Positions 42,770 to 61,636 of a stretch of 64,000 bases of DNA are shown here, piece by piece; the first letter of the stretch is position 1; every line of letters starts with the position of its first letter. The translations under genes and the position numbers were made by a program. The notes under the pieces were generated by a model. The model ran no database searches and was not told where the DNA came from. It saw nothing but the letters and a program-made list of their open reading frames with translations. Location: NCBI RefSeq assembly GCF_019703515.2, contig NC_059346.1, positions 18,111,501 to 18,175,500 of the forward strand. The letters run 5' to 3'. The DNA is from Myxocyprinus asiaticus. Lineage: Eukaryota; Chordata; Actinopteri; Cypriniformes; Catostomidae.

Positions 42770-45700
42770 CTATATTAGGGGTCACTTGACTGAAATGTTT
42801 CACGTGATCTTAAAAAATCAGTTTGATCTGAAGGCGTATGCTTAAATGTTTTAAATTAGTTTTGTAGACAAAAATATAATTGTGCCAAAATATTAATTTA
42901 TTTCATTACAAAACTAAAATTGCATTTAAAAAAGTTTTTGAATTGGATGACTTGGACCAAATAATAAAGAAAAGCAGCCAATAAGTGCCCAAAATAGAGG
43001 TGATACCTCAAGAAGTTGGTTGAGAAAATGTCAAGAGTACATGTCTGCAAATTCTAGGCAAAGTGTGGCCACTTTGAAGATGCTAAAATATAACAGTTTT
43101 GATTTAATTTGGATTTTGTTTAGTCACAACATAATTCCCATAGTTCTATTTCTGTTATTCCATAGTGTTGATGACTTCACTATTATTCTCAAATGTGAAG
43201 AAAAAATAATAATAAAGAATGAGTAAGTGACCCCAAACTTTTGAACGGCAGTGTATATATATATAATTTAAAAAAAAATCTTAGTCTTTCTTTACTGTAA
43301 CTAGATGGTCCAGACAAAGACTACAAGAGTGCAAATTGTATGAAATCCCAGATGCAGTTTATTGTGCTATTCCAATCTCAATGAATAATAACCAGAAAAA
43401 AAAAGAAAAAAAAAAGATTTGGTACATAACACGGGACATTTAATTATAAACAAGCCCAAAATACACATGGGACTACTATTTTGAAATGTCTACACTCCCA
43501 GTTGTGAACTCACTGATGGCTGATTCGCTGAAAAATGACTTGAATTCAAACTACTAACCTGAGCTCCTGAGTTCAAACAAGCTCTTGTCGAGTGATTCAT
43601 TATAAAGATCTGGATCAAAAGAGTCATTTGTTCACAAATCGGGCATCATGGCTCGTGCTGTGTTTGTTGTTGCGTGCAGCCAGCAAGCTCATATCATCAA
43701 CAGAAAGGGTGAAAAGCGGAACAAGACACACTGGCGCTCTAAAGATGTATTCAATAACTCACAAGATATCTGACGAAACCGCATATGAACGCACACATCC
43801 TGACTGTCGCCAGTGACGACTAGATTATAAATTTTCGCAATCATTTTTTTGGGTCGCATTTGCGACCATTTTAGTCGCAGTCTGGAGCCCTGTCTTAGAT
43901 CATGCTAAAAAACAAAATTTTCCCAGCTGGTCTACCTAATGCGCATGTGTGTTCTCGAGTTGATTGAAGAGCGATGTCTGTATTTAAAAGGTGACTGGTT
44001 ATTTAACAATGTAAGGCGGGACTTTCCGTTTCTACATCCGCCATATTGGGTGTTCCAATTTCTCCCATTTATTTTAATACAAGTGCTCCGTCTCTGGCTA
44101 TGAGTGCTCTGATTTGGGAGTTAGGTTCACCTTCCTCTCCTGTTCCTCAGCTCGCTCCTTTTTGATCTTCTCCAGTTCAGCCAGCAGGGCGGCAGTGTCA
44201 TCATCACTGTCAGAACCAGAGTCAGAGTCATCTTCATCCTAACCCACACAAACACACACATTCAGACTGCAATCAAAATCATTCTACATGCAAAAATACT
44301 TAAGTGAGTGTGTGACTGCATAAGAGTGCATACATCAGTGAGGGGGTCATCAGCATCCAGGTTGGCAGCAGGAATCTGATCCAGACGTGGCCGTTTGGAA
44401 GAGGAAGATGAAGAGGAGGAGGATGTGGTGTGTTCTAAAGGAAATAGATCATGGTTATTACTAGAGCTGTCAGAATTAACGTTAATTTTTCTTAATCGCG
44501 ATTAACGCATTTCTCGTTAATACAGCATAAACACTGGTGTGGTGGTCCGCCTGGAGTCATTACACTGATGCACACACCACAGTGCCAGAGCCCTTCTTTT
44601 AATGTACTAAACAAGCCCAGATGGGACTTGAAACAGAAATCAAGTATTTTTCAGCCTATGTAAGGCGCATGGTGAGTTCAAAGCGGCGCTGGATGCTGGT
44701 GTTGCCACTCTGATGCAAATCATGAATGCAGCTTCACAATTGCTGTAGGAAAGCGGATAGTCACAGTCTACCGGCAGATTAATATTGTGGAATGATGAGA
44801 GCTTTAAAAGATTAAAGAGATTTAATGCCCATTGCAATGAATATTCAACCTATGTGAGGACTAGTTTTGTCAATTAGTCAAACTACCACTTAAACTTTGG
44901 GAAACATTTGATGTGACTTAAATTGGTAATATTTTAGTGCATTTCTATTTTTACATTGTGGAAGGCTTTGTTTGGAAAATGTTAATAAAGCAATATATTT
45001 CTACATACTGTTTTATGATGGAAATAAATAAATTTAGTCAAGAAAATAAGTATATATAGTGCCAAATTTCAGCACTTTCAAAATCTGCGATTAATCGCAA
45101 TTAACTACAAACAACTATGTGATTTATCGCGATTACAATTTTAAATCGGCTATAACACATCTGATTTTTATAACATAAACTTTGACCCAACAAAATTCAT
45201 ACATTAAACACACATATTCTCTCTCACCTCTTGCTCCTCTGTCTCTGCTCTTAACAGCAACTCTCTCCCTCTCCTCCAGCTCACGTCTGAAGTCACGAGC
45301 TCTAACCTCCTCTGGAACATCCTGAGTGGGCTGCCTGAGGGGGAGACATGCGCATCAATATCCACAAAAATGCCATACATTTACATTTAATCGCTTGGCA
45401 GACGCTTTTATCCAAAGAGACTTACAAAAGAGGAACTTTACAAACAATTTATCATACAAGAGCCAACAATATTTGCAGTTTCAATGCCATGGTTCAAGAG
45501 GAAGCTTCAGTAATTCAGAAAACTAGAGTAGAAGTAAAAATGCAGAAAAGGAGAAAAAAGGAGATTTGTGCCAAGCACTGACAATGACTTCAGATCGTTC
45601 GCATTCTTGCACTAAAAAAGTCTAGACACAGCGAAACAAAATTCAGCATTCCTGCACGAAACGCTGAATAAACAAAACAAAGAAAAACAAAGACGTTCAT

Positions 45701-47831
45701 CTAACATGCGTTTACATAGAAAAACCAATAAGCATTTCTCAGATTAAGCAATGAGTTTTTTTAAATGCTTTGTTAGGAAAGTTCAACTTGGAAATGTGCA
45801 TCTCGAGATCCATTCTGTTGAGTTCCGTCTGTTTGAACAGCCTCAGGCCTGGGCTCATAGTCTGAGCCGCTTCACCACCGAGTTCAGCCGAATACAACTG
45901 CTATCTGTGAATATTGCTATTCTACATACAACTTGAATGAATAAAAAACAATGTAGTATTTCGCTGTTATTATGAAGTTTGAGTCGGGGGTAGTATACTG
46001 TGGCATCAGTAAGTGTAACACCACAACTGTCTATTGAAGCGTTCCCCCCCATTATTTTTCTTTTGACTTAACATTTGAAAATATGGACCGACTAAAACTT
46101 TTTAATTATTTATTTTATGCACATTAGTTGAAAATGGAATACTCTTTTTTTTTTAACAGCCAGGAATGTTATTTGCAGTAATATAACTGCTGTATGGTTT
46201 ATGTATTTAATGCACCCTCTTGTGGACTAAGGAAACAACATCAATTTAAAAAAATAAAACAAAAATCAAATATCATTTGAATTGTGAAAATATTTAAGGT
46301 AAAAATTTGAACCTAGTTTATCTGCCCAGTTGAAAGCCCAACTCCCAACAGTTCTTAACATGTCAAGGGTCAGTGTCAGAAGTTAACTTTGGGGTCATTG
46401 ATGAATAAGGTTGTTTAAGGTGATAAAAATTAGAAATATTTAAAAAGTGTAGATTAAAACACGTGAAGTTCGTTGAAATGTAATCTGTGTGTCCAATATG
46501 GTTTCATAAATTTTAAGAAATGTGTAGCATTCTCTACAAAAATTAATTTAATGATTATAAAAATGTCATGTGGTGTAACCATGAAATGAAAGGTACTGAA
46601 GTACTTTTCTTGCACCTTGAATACATGAGTGTAAACAACTTAATGGTTAATTTCAAAAAACGTTTTCAAACATTTTTAAAAGGTAATTTTTTTTTTTTTT
46701 TTACAAAAATTATGAATTCTTTAAATCAAGAAGTTTTCTCAGGGTTACACCACATGACTTCACACTCTGTGTTGTGTCTAAAGGGGTCTTCTCTGTTTTA
46801 TGTCAACATAAATAGTAAAAGTTTGTTGGACAAAAGTTTTTCAAATATTAATCACATTTTAAAATGCGTTTATTCCACTGCTTATATTTGTTAAGAAATA
46901 AGATTATTTTGCACTACTCACACCAACAAAATTTCAGCTTTTAAAAAGAATGTTTTTTTTTTTTGTTTTTTTTTTACTGTCTCTGGATGGTTACTCCACA
47001 TAAAATGTTTACCTTAATAAAATTAACTCTGACTTTGAACTCAGAAATTGAAAATATGTTTGTCATAGAAGAGGTGTATTCAAGTAATTGTTTTGTGTGA
47101 ACTGCAAATTTTTTATGTATTTGTAATTATTTAATAAATCTGGACAAAAAAATAAAATAAATTAGCGTCACGTCATTGAACATTTACACTAAGGGGTATT
47201 ATTTTCCCTCTGGATTTTCAGGGGCATTTGTTTACATTTATGAGGCATTTTTTCATGTCATTTTGTGTCATCCGTTTATGCCAAATACTTCAATTTAATC
47301 AATTCATTAACACATTTTCTCAAGATTAAGAATATATTACATCTTACCCTGAAAATGTGATGATGACAATATATATATATATATATATATAACTAAAACA
47401 ATCATAGAATATTGAAATCTTTATCAGACGTTACATATAAAGTACAGGATAATAGATTGCAGAGGCATTTTTTGCCCTAAATTTTGAATTTTGGGTGCAT
47501 TTTGGTCACTTTCGGTGGCATATTTGCACCAAACCACCTTAATTTCTGACCCTGCACAGATCAATGTTAAAACAAAGGAGAACAAAAGAATCTTAGCTAA
47601 ATAGATCAGGAATCAGATCTAAGAAAGTTTTTTTCTCTCTCTGAGAAAAGAACCAAATTCTGAAATGAGTGCATCTCTGTACAGAACAGAAAATGTTCAC
47701 CTGTATTTGATCTTGGTGTGTCCAGGCAGGTCTCTGCTGGAATACTGTTTGGACAAAGCACTGAGATCTCCCTCTCCTTTACCTCGCCCTCCTCGAGCGG
47801 GCTCAAACGTTGGCCTTGCCGCTGTGGTCAT
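41224..47831 (-). CDS. cwc15: Spliceosome-associated protein CWC15, complete
   Basis: CWC15 is a component of the PRP19-CDC5L-associated spliceosome core, acting in the nucleus in pre-mRNA splicing. Six coding exons: 47841-47701 (ATG at 47831), 45334-45228, 44434-44334, 44238-44131, 41909-41782 and 41353-41224 (TAA). All have GT-AG borders, and the phases give 234 residues, against about 229 in mammals. The N terminus [20 protein letters not shown] is family-typical. It is followed by [13 protein letters not shown], a serine run, [20 protein letters not shown], an acidic stretch ([14 protein letters not shown]), a coiled [16 protein letters not shown] segment, [12 protein letters not shown], and the conserved end [29 protein letters not shown]. 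Nothing is broken. It lies in the same orientation as FAM76B and ACSL. Confidence 0.96.
42360..42392. repeat. (TA)n microsatellite
   Basis: A TA run at the left edge of the inner repeat in the CWC15 intronic hAT element. Confidence 0.95.
42718..42761. repeat. (AT)n microsatellite
   Basis: A pure AT run followed by ACACACAT in the same element. Confidence 0.95.
44462..45158. mobile_element. hAT-type element copy A (TAGAGCTGTC family)
   Basis: It starts TAGAGCTGTCAGAATTAACG. It shares TTCTTAATCGCGATTAACGC, GGAAAGCGGATAGTCACAGT and CAAAATCTGCGATTAAT with copy B at 56746-57563. The right end is degraded and its target duplication is not readable. It lies between the CWC15 exons at 44434 and 45228. 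Confidence 0.7.
45374..45590 (+). repeat. Fish interspersed repeat (GGCAGACGCTTTTATCC type)
   Basis: The phrase TTGGCAGACGCTTTTATCCA and AGAGACTTACAAAAG belongs to a repeat very common in fish genomes; I do not assign its class. It lies 40 bp upstream (in the gene's sense) of CWC15 exon 45228-45334. The rest of the intron to 46560 shows no other definable feature. Confidence 0.5.
46565..46758. mobile_element. Short MITE-like element in CWC15 intron
   Basis: GTCATGTGGTGTAACC at 46565 and its exact complement GGTTACACCACATGAC ending at 46758 bound about 194 bp of non-coding sequence. Confidence 0.5.
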
Positions 47832-48470
47832 CTTCAACTACCTGAAACAATCACAATCACTTCGATCACAACTGTGACACTTTCTTCCATTCTGCCTGCC
47901 TTAGTGAGAACTCTTCATTCGCTGCAAATTAATTATTGCAAACACACAGGTAACCAGCATCTCACTCAGATACACGGACTACTTTTGTTTTTATACTGAG
48001 AACATTTTCGTGCCCACACTGTGGGTGATTTCAGCTTTAACTATCCATGTAGGGACATTTATACGCCACAATGTCAAAACATGACCACAATAATACAATA
48101 TCACTATTGTCTCACGGTGTTCGAGACTCAGCATGGGCTCTGTGACCAAAAACATGACATATTTTTTAGCTCAAATCCAAATCTCGCTTCATGCCGTTTT
48201 CTACCATTTTAGGATGTTTTGAGTGTTATGTAATTTTACACTCACTTAAGACAGGACGATCTAAATCTTCCTAGCTTAGCAACCACACAAGTTAAACACA
48301 CAGAACCTAAACAACTAAAGAAATGAAGAGAGTTTTATAGATGTATAATCGAAATTTCGCTGTTGTTGCTAATCGTTGAAATCCCATCAGCCACCTTGAG
48401 AAGGTTACGGTAGCCGTAGCGGGACAAAAAGAATGTAGAGGCGAAAGCGAACCAAATTGTGCGAGGACTA

Positions 48471-49860
48471 CTTCTTCTTCTTCTTCTTTGGTGTTTATTG
48501 GCGGTTGGTAAACCAGCTTAAAGCTGCATTACCGCCATTGACTGGACTGGAGTGTGGTACAGGATTATGCAGGAGAAAAAAAAAACTATATTATTTTAAC
48601 TAATTCAGTTTCTTTTATAAACTTAATAATGTCATCATATATCTTGCCAGCTGTTTTCCCTAAGAGACCTGATAAAGAAATATCATGATGTTTTGCCTTC
48701 CTTAGCGATTGAAGAAGGTGATATCTCTCAGTATTGTATTTCCTACAATGAAATAGTACATGATCGTCTGTTTCTGGTTGGCTACAGTATGTGCATTTTA
48801 TTTTAAACAATGTATTATTAAGTCCAGTATGACCTATTCTCAGACAAGTGATGATATTTCCTTTCCTTCGATTCCTGCCCTCCATCCTCCCAGCAACAAC
48901 ATGATTTTGTATATTATATAAATGTCTTCCGGTTTCATTGCCATCCCAATACTTCTGCCATACTGATTGTACATATGTCCTAATGTGTACCTTAGCATCA
49001 GCTTTGCTTAATGGGACTTGTAGATCTACTTGTTTAATTCTTAGAGTTTGTTTGGCCAGAATATCCACCTGCCCATTTCCCTCCACACCAACATGAGCAG
49101 GAACCCAAAGGAAGCATGTATATATCCCCTTAACTTTTATATTATACATCATAAAGAATATCTCATTGATAATATCCATCCTAAATGATGACCTGCCAGA
49201 TCTTATGCTTGCAAGTGCTGAGTAGCTATCAGATGCAATGACGGTGTTATTTATTTCCTTCTCCTCTATCCACTGAAGGCCCAATAATATTGCCAATAGC
49301 TCTGTGGCATATACTGACAAATGGTCAGTTACCCTTTTCTTAATATAAGACACACTCATTGGGATGTATACTGCTGCACCTGCACACCCTGTATCAGGAT
49401 CTTTGGAGCCATCTGTGAATAAAAACACTGATTCTGAAAAATGCATCTCAAAATAATTCTGGACTATATATCATAATGGAAGTTGTTTAGATTTGTTCTT
49501 CAATTCCTGCTGTATATTGAGATCAACAATTGGCGAGGGGAATAACCAGGGAGGAATGGAAGAAATTGAGACTGTGTGGCTGTGCTGTAACTGGTGTATC
49601 CCTAAGTTTCCTGCCTTCACATCAACTATCCACCCAAAACTTGTAAAATTTGTCTCATTATGTTCCTAGCAGTCTTTCAAAACACTTTTGAAAGGATGTG
49701 TATCACCTTGTACCTGGAGATTAACCCAGTATGCCAACATTAACTTCACTCTTCTGATCCTTAAAGGCATTTCTCCCATTTCCACCTGCATCGCTGATAC
49801 TGGAGATGTGTGCAAGGACCTTGAACATGACTACCCTCATATAAACATGGTCCGCACATT
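48471..49860 (-). mobile_element. Nimb/I-like LINE, 3' fragment with RNase H, (GAA)n tail
   Basis: The minus strand carries the C-terminal end of a non-LTR retrotransposon of the group that keeps an RNase H domain. The open frame 49446-48586 shows LFTDGSKDPDTGCAGAAVY (first Asp), ATELLAILLGLQW (Glu), ASDSYSALASIRSG (Asp) and WVPAHVGVEGNGQVDILAK (His/Asp), then a terminal C-x2-C..H-x4-C knuckle (CTYCSQPETDDHVLFHCRKY). The same frame continues upstream to about 49820 (SAMQVEMGEMPLRIRRVKL, AYWVNLQVQGD) but is broken by a TAG where Trp is expected (near 49670) and a TGA (near 49475). The 3' end is a GAA repeat at 48471-48490. The 5' end is truncated near 49860. Confidence 0.85.
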
Positions 49861-49917
49861 CATCATAATTAATGACAAAAATTAGTAATTTGTAGCAAGA
49901 TGTGTAAATAGATAATT

Positions 49918-50447
49918 CAGCAGTTTTCAAATTTTTCAATGCTAAGGACCCCCTTCCTAAAATAAAAAGCCATTACATAAAGATTACATGCTACCTAAAT
50001 TAAATAAATGGCTTTCATATTCCCATTGTATTAGACCAAAATGTATGATTAAAATGTTATCTGTACTTCCAAAAATATTTATTTAGTGTTAACAATTTTT
50101 TTTATTATCATCATCTTATTTTCACTATTACTGTTTTTATGTAAACCTGAGAAGAAAAATGTTCAATTAAATTTCACAATTAATATTTTTCCAAAGCTTT
50201 ACTGAGAATATGGCCTTACAACCCCCAGTGAGCAAAACCATCTAAAAACCTTTAAAACTATGGCTGTCAATAGAATAACATATTCATGATAAATCTCATG
50301 ATTTCCAACCAGTCCTTATAAAGCAGAATGAAACAGTAATAATGTTAAATTCATTAATATATATATTTCTTTTACACTATTTTTATTTTACATGGACCCC
50401 CTAAAACCCCCTTGCAGTCCCCAGACCCCAGTTTGAAAACCCCTGAA
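49918..50447. mobile_element. Interspersed element with TTTTCAAA/TTTGAAAA ends
   Basis: CAGCAGTTTTCAAATTTTTC at 49918 pairs with AGTTTGAAAACCCCTG ending near 50445, with AAGGACCCCC/GGACCCCCT phrases just inside. The interior is AT-rich and shared with the interrupted copy at 21585-22345. 50450-51180 shows nothing further. Confidence 0.55.
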
Positions 50448-51183
50448 TTAATAGATATTATGGAAACAACAACCCCTATTATATTTTTATATTAAACTAT
50501 TATCTTCTGTAATCTTATTTTAGGGTATCATGCAATTTTGGCTCCACTAGCATAAACAAACGGAATTGCAAAAAGAATTCCTGAAAACTCCCATATTCAA
50601 TTGGTTGTATACTTTTAGGTGAAATCAACCAACTTACTTAACTCTGCAAATTAGTCTGAAATATAAAAAATAATTTTAACATCAAAAATATTAAATAACG
50701 TAATAAATACAAAACAGCAAAATTACACTCCAGTGACAAAAGACATGACACTCTTTCCACCATTCATAAAATGAACCATAAATACAAATTCAAACTCAAA
50801 AAGACACACTCTGAGGTTTTTACTAGCTTTAATATTCCTGAAACAACTGTGTTGCAGAAAAAAAAGGTACAAAAGTGTCTGACAGTAAAAAAGATAAGAA
50901 TGCACAGGAGGAAGGAGAGACAGATAAGAAAGCCTCACTCACTAAAACAGCAGCATCTCAAACTGGCCTGCAGAATCCATCTCTGAAATATCACTAATAT
51001 AAAGCCAAACATAAGAGTAATCAGTTAATATACAAAAACCACACAGATGACCAGGCAGCAAGACATGAATACAGTCTTTCCATGAGTGAGTGAGAGAAAG
51101 AGAGAAAAGGAGGAAGAGATAAAGAGACAAACTGAGCATCTATAAAAATTGTTTTCCATATATCCGACTCGTGTTCAATTCAT

Positions 51184-51189
51184 TTTATT
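51184..51189 (-). terminator. fam76b: Candidate FAM76B polyadenylation signal
   Basis: AATAAA on the minus strand (TTTATT here) about 335 bases beyond the FAM76B stop codon. It is plausible as the 3' end signal but unproven. Confidence 0.35.
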
Positions 51190-51521
51190 TTCAAACGTTT
51201 GCCGAGGGCTCTTCCGCTTGCGTTCAAGTTTTGAAAAGTTCTAAAACATTTTGCATTTGAGATCTGAGGCTGGGTTCAGCTCCTGAAATGGCTCCATACA
51301 GCTATGTATCTTCTGTAAATGTGTGATTACTAAAACTGCTGAAAACAGCCAAAGAAGTCCATAAAACTAAAACAAAAAATACAAATAATAATTGGAGATA
51401 TTTGCATATGTGACATCATCAGAAGAATAAAACACAGAAAAACTGTGAGACTGGAGGGTGAAGCTTCCTCACAGTAATGAAACATTGGGGCAAGGGGTCA
51501 TGTGATGGCATGAGGTCATTG

Positions 51522-58956
<7,435 letters not shown>

Positions 58957-59324
58957 CAACCGAACAAAGTCAAAATTACCGCTACTGTTACAAAAATACT
59001 TAAACTCACAGAGAATCTTTAACACAGGAGATCAGGTGAGACCTGAGCCGATTAAATCCCGTTAACTGCACTTAATCCCGATAAATAAAATTGATCCAAC
59101 CATCCAAAACTGTTCAGCGAATACTATTACAAACAACTTCAGATGACTTAATTCACAATTAAGAACTACATATAAACTATCGCATAGTTATGTTTAAAAA
59201 CGAATAAGTAAAACTGATTTTAAATCTCGCCGTTTCGGCGTCTAGTGTGAGATTTTCTATTTTTTTATTTTTTTGCATCTCTGTCGACGCACGAACCGGA
59301 TGCGACCTCTGACTACAAAGGAAA

Positions 59325-59410
59325 GACTCAGCAGCCAATCAGGAGCCCGCGCCGATTGGCGTGATGAAAAAATTTGAAATACCTACACCAATCAAAGAAC
59401 TCGTCCCGCC
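59325..59410 (-). promoter_or_regulatory. fam76b: FAM76B proximal promoter with CCAAT boxes
   Basis: AGCCAATCAGG (59332), GATTGGC (59354) and CCAATCAAAG (59397) are three NF-Y-type CCAAT motifs within 75 bp in a locally GC-rich stretch. They lie about 370-450 bp upstream of the FAM76B start codon. Functional assignment is inference. Confidence 0.5.
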
Positions 59411-60015
59411 CCTTTAGAAAACGACGAATGATTTTTTTGTGACGTGTTAGTGATGTAACGATTTCACCCTTCTGTGCATTCCGTGAAACAGGACGGAGGA
59501 CGACAGTGTACTTGGAAATTTGGTTTAGGTCCGTGTCCTCGTTTCCAGAGTTTAAATTGACATAATCCCATTGTATTATAGGAACAAATTAAAGAATTGT
59601 GAAATATATGATTTATTCGAATTACAAACGCAATATCCAGATAAAATATGAGTTCGCCAAGGAAATAGGGGTAAAATAGGGGATCGTCCCGTATTTAAAT
59701 ATAAAATGATTCAATACTGGACGCGATTTGTCCCGTTTTTAAGTTGGTCAGATGGCGTCAAGGTGAAATCGTTCCAGATCGCCAATTTAACATTTGACTA
59801 CGGTGGGTAAGGGACCGTCTGAAAAGTCCACACATTGTGCTAAAACGTGCTATTACTGTAGCGAATATGGTAAGGGACCGTCTGAAAAGGCCACAAATGG
59901 TGGTAAAACTGTGGAGTTTTTTCTATATAAATGTTCAATAAGATCAAACAATTTATGGATACAATAATAAAGACAAGTACAGGTGAAGGAAAAAAATAAA
60001 CAAATAAAATAAATA

Positions 60016-60017
<2 letters not shown>

Positions 60018-60087
<70 letters not shown>
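60018..60087. repeat. (TA)n microsatellite between FAM76B and KAT5
   Basis: About 35 TA units in the intergenic region of the head-to-head gene pair. Confidence 0.95.
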
Positions 60088-60093
<6 letters not shown>

Positions 60094-60376
60094 GTATAAA
60101 CCATCCAAAATGTATACATAAATAAGATAAGACAAATAATCAACATTTTTTTTAAATAAATATATTTTTAAATTATAAATTTGTGTCATGGGTCAGGAAA
60201 GTTCTCATTTTAGCATATAAGAAAGGATGTACAATATTAACTCAACGCATTTATTTCTAAAACTGTGGAGGATGTGGTTAGGGGCCGTGATTCCAAACCC
60301 CCCCCCCCCCATTACTTTTTTCTTTTGTGGAACACAAAAAGAGATGTTAGGCAGAATGTTAGCCTCAGTCACTGAA

Positions 60377-61231
60377 GGGTTGCCACCTTGGACCTGTAAA
60401 ATTCCTGGACACCTGATCAGTGACTGAAAAACTTACTGCTGGCCATCATACAAGAAATAAAACATATTATTTATGATTGTTTACTCCTTGTTTGATATGG
60501 AAATTACTGCATATATAGTATATAATTCAATCAAACAATAACAATGATACTGTCAATTTTTTTTGCCTATTTTTAAGATACACATTTAAATGTCATGACA
60601 AAATTCCATCGAAATGAATTGTGTAATTTAAAAAAATAAATAAATAATAAAACATACAGGTGCCGGGTTAACATAGGCTTATATTATTTACTTATTCTGG
60701 TCTAAGTATGTTTTCTTGAGTTTATGGTTCACACTGAACAATTAAATGTTTTAAAATATACAAATATGTATGGATAAAGTATAAATATAAAGTAATAAAC
60801 CAAAGGAAATCAAATACATGTAGATAAACATTCACTCAAAAAAATATTTTCAATATTTCAAGATTTACGCGCTTCAATTTCATATCAAATTTTCATCAAA
60901 TTGAACTTTTTTAACTAAATTAATAATAAATAAAATAAATGTTTCCAGAACATTAGACAAAAGTTTAAAGGATTGATCACACAAAAGTGAAAAATCTCAA
61001 TCACCCGAAAACCAGTTCACTAAAATTAATCGTAATTTATTATGATTAATCTGAGAATGAGTTTGATTCTCCTCCATGCATAGTGTGCTTATAAAAAAGG
61101 GTTCACATAAACGTGTCGGGAAAATACTGAAATTACGAGACATTTTGCATCCTGGAATGGAATGGAATTTTTCCGGGAGAGATGGCCAAAAACTGGGACG
61201 ATCCTGGAAAATCCTGGACGTGTGGCAACCC
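60377..61231. mobile_element. DNA element with GGGTTGCCAC ends, nested in an older repeat
   Basis: GGGTTGCCACCTTGG at 60377 and GTGTGGCAACCC ending at 61231 are inverted ends. The flanks (GATGTTAGGCAGAATGTTAG near 60343 and CTAACATTCTGCCTAGCATC near 61294) are themselves complementary, so the element was inserted into a fold-back repeat. No target duplication could be read. Confidence 0.6.
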
Positions 61232-61611
61232 ACCATTCACATTCTTTTAATCTTTTTTCCCCTCACAATGAAAGTAAAAGTTGACGTCAGGCACTAACAT
61301 TCTGCCTAGCATCTTATGGGTCTGGAAATACAGTAAATTGCGTTAATTGTGTTGGGAAAACATTACTGAACTTACTCTTTAACGTTGTGTGAGATATGCC
61401 ACTTTGATATGTCTAAACATATGTACAATTATAATAAATACCAACATAAATGTTCTGAAAAAAAGTTTCATACCTTCAAAAACTACAAGCATCAAGATGG
61501 GACTAAACAGCTACTTAACCTGCTCCATTCTGCGACCTTTAGAGAGCGCTACATTCATTGCAGTCATTCAGTGTACTGTTGTTCTTCAGGCTGTATCCCA
61601 TAATTCAGTGC

Positions 61612-61636
61612 TGCCGATTAAATATGGCGGACCCTT
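61612..61636 (+). promoter_or_regulatory. kat5: YY1-like motif overlapping the KAT5 start codon
   Basis: AAATATGGCGGACC spans the initiator ATG (61624) and fits the YY1 consensus centred on ATGGCGG. This arrangement is common at housekeeping start sites, where the element lies just downstream of transcription initiation. Confidence 0.5.

Larger units (their letters stand above)
42183..43892. mobile_element. 1.7-kb hAT-type element in CWC15 intron
   Basis: The ends are TAGGGCTCCAGACT and AGTCTGGAGCCCTG. It is flanked by CCTTAGAT (42175-42182) and TCTTAGAT (43893-43900), 7 of 8 bases matching. The interior contains a second repeat with TA runs and an AACTTTTGAACGGCAGTGTA phrase (about 42360-43260), so it is itself nested. 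No transposase frame. Confidence 0.75.

Noticed and set aside
48586..49446. 286-codon RNase H frame as a host RNase H gene
   Set aside because: The same frame continues upstream through two stops into retrotransposon sequence, and a GAA tail marks its 3' end.
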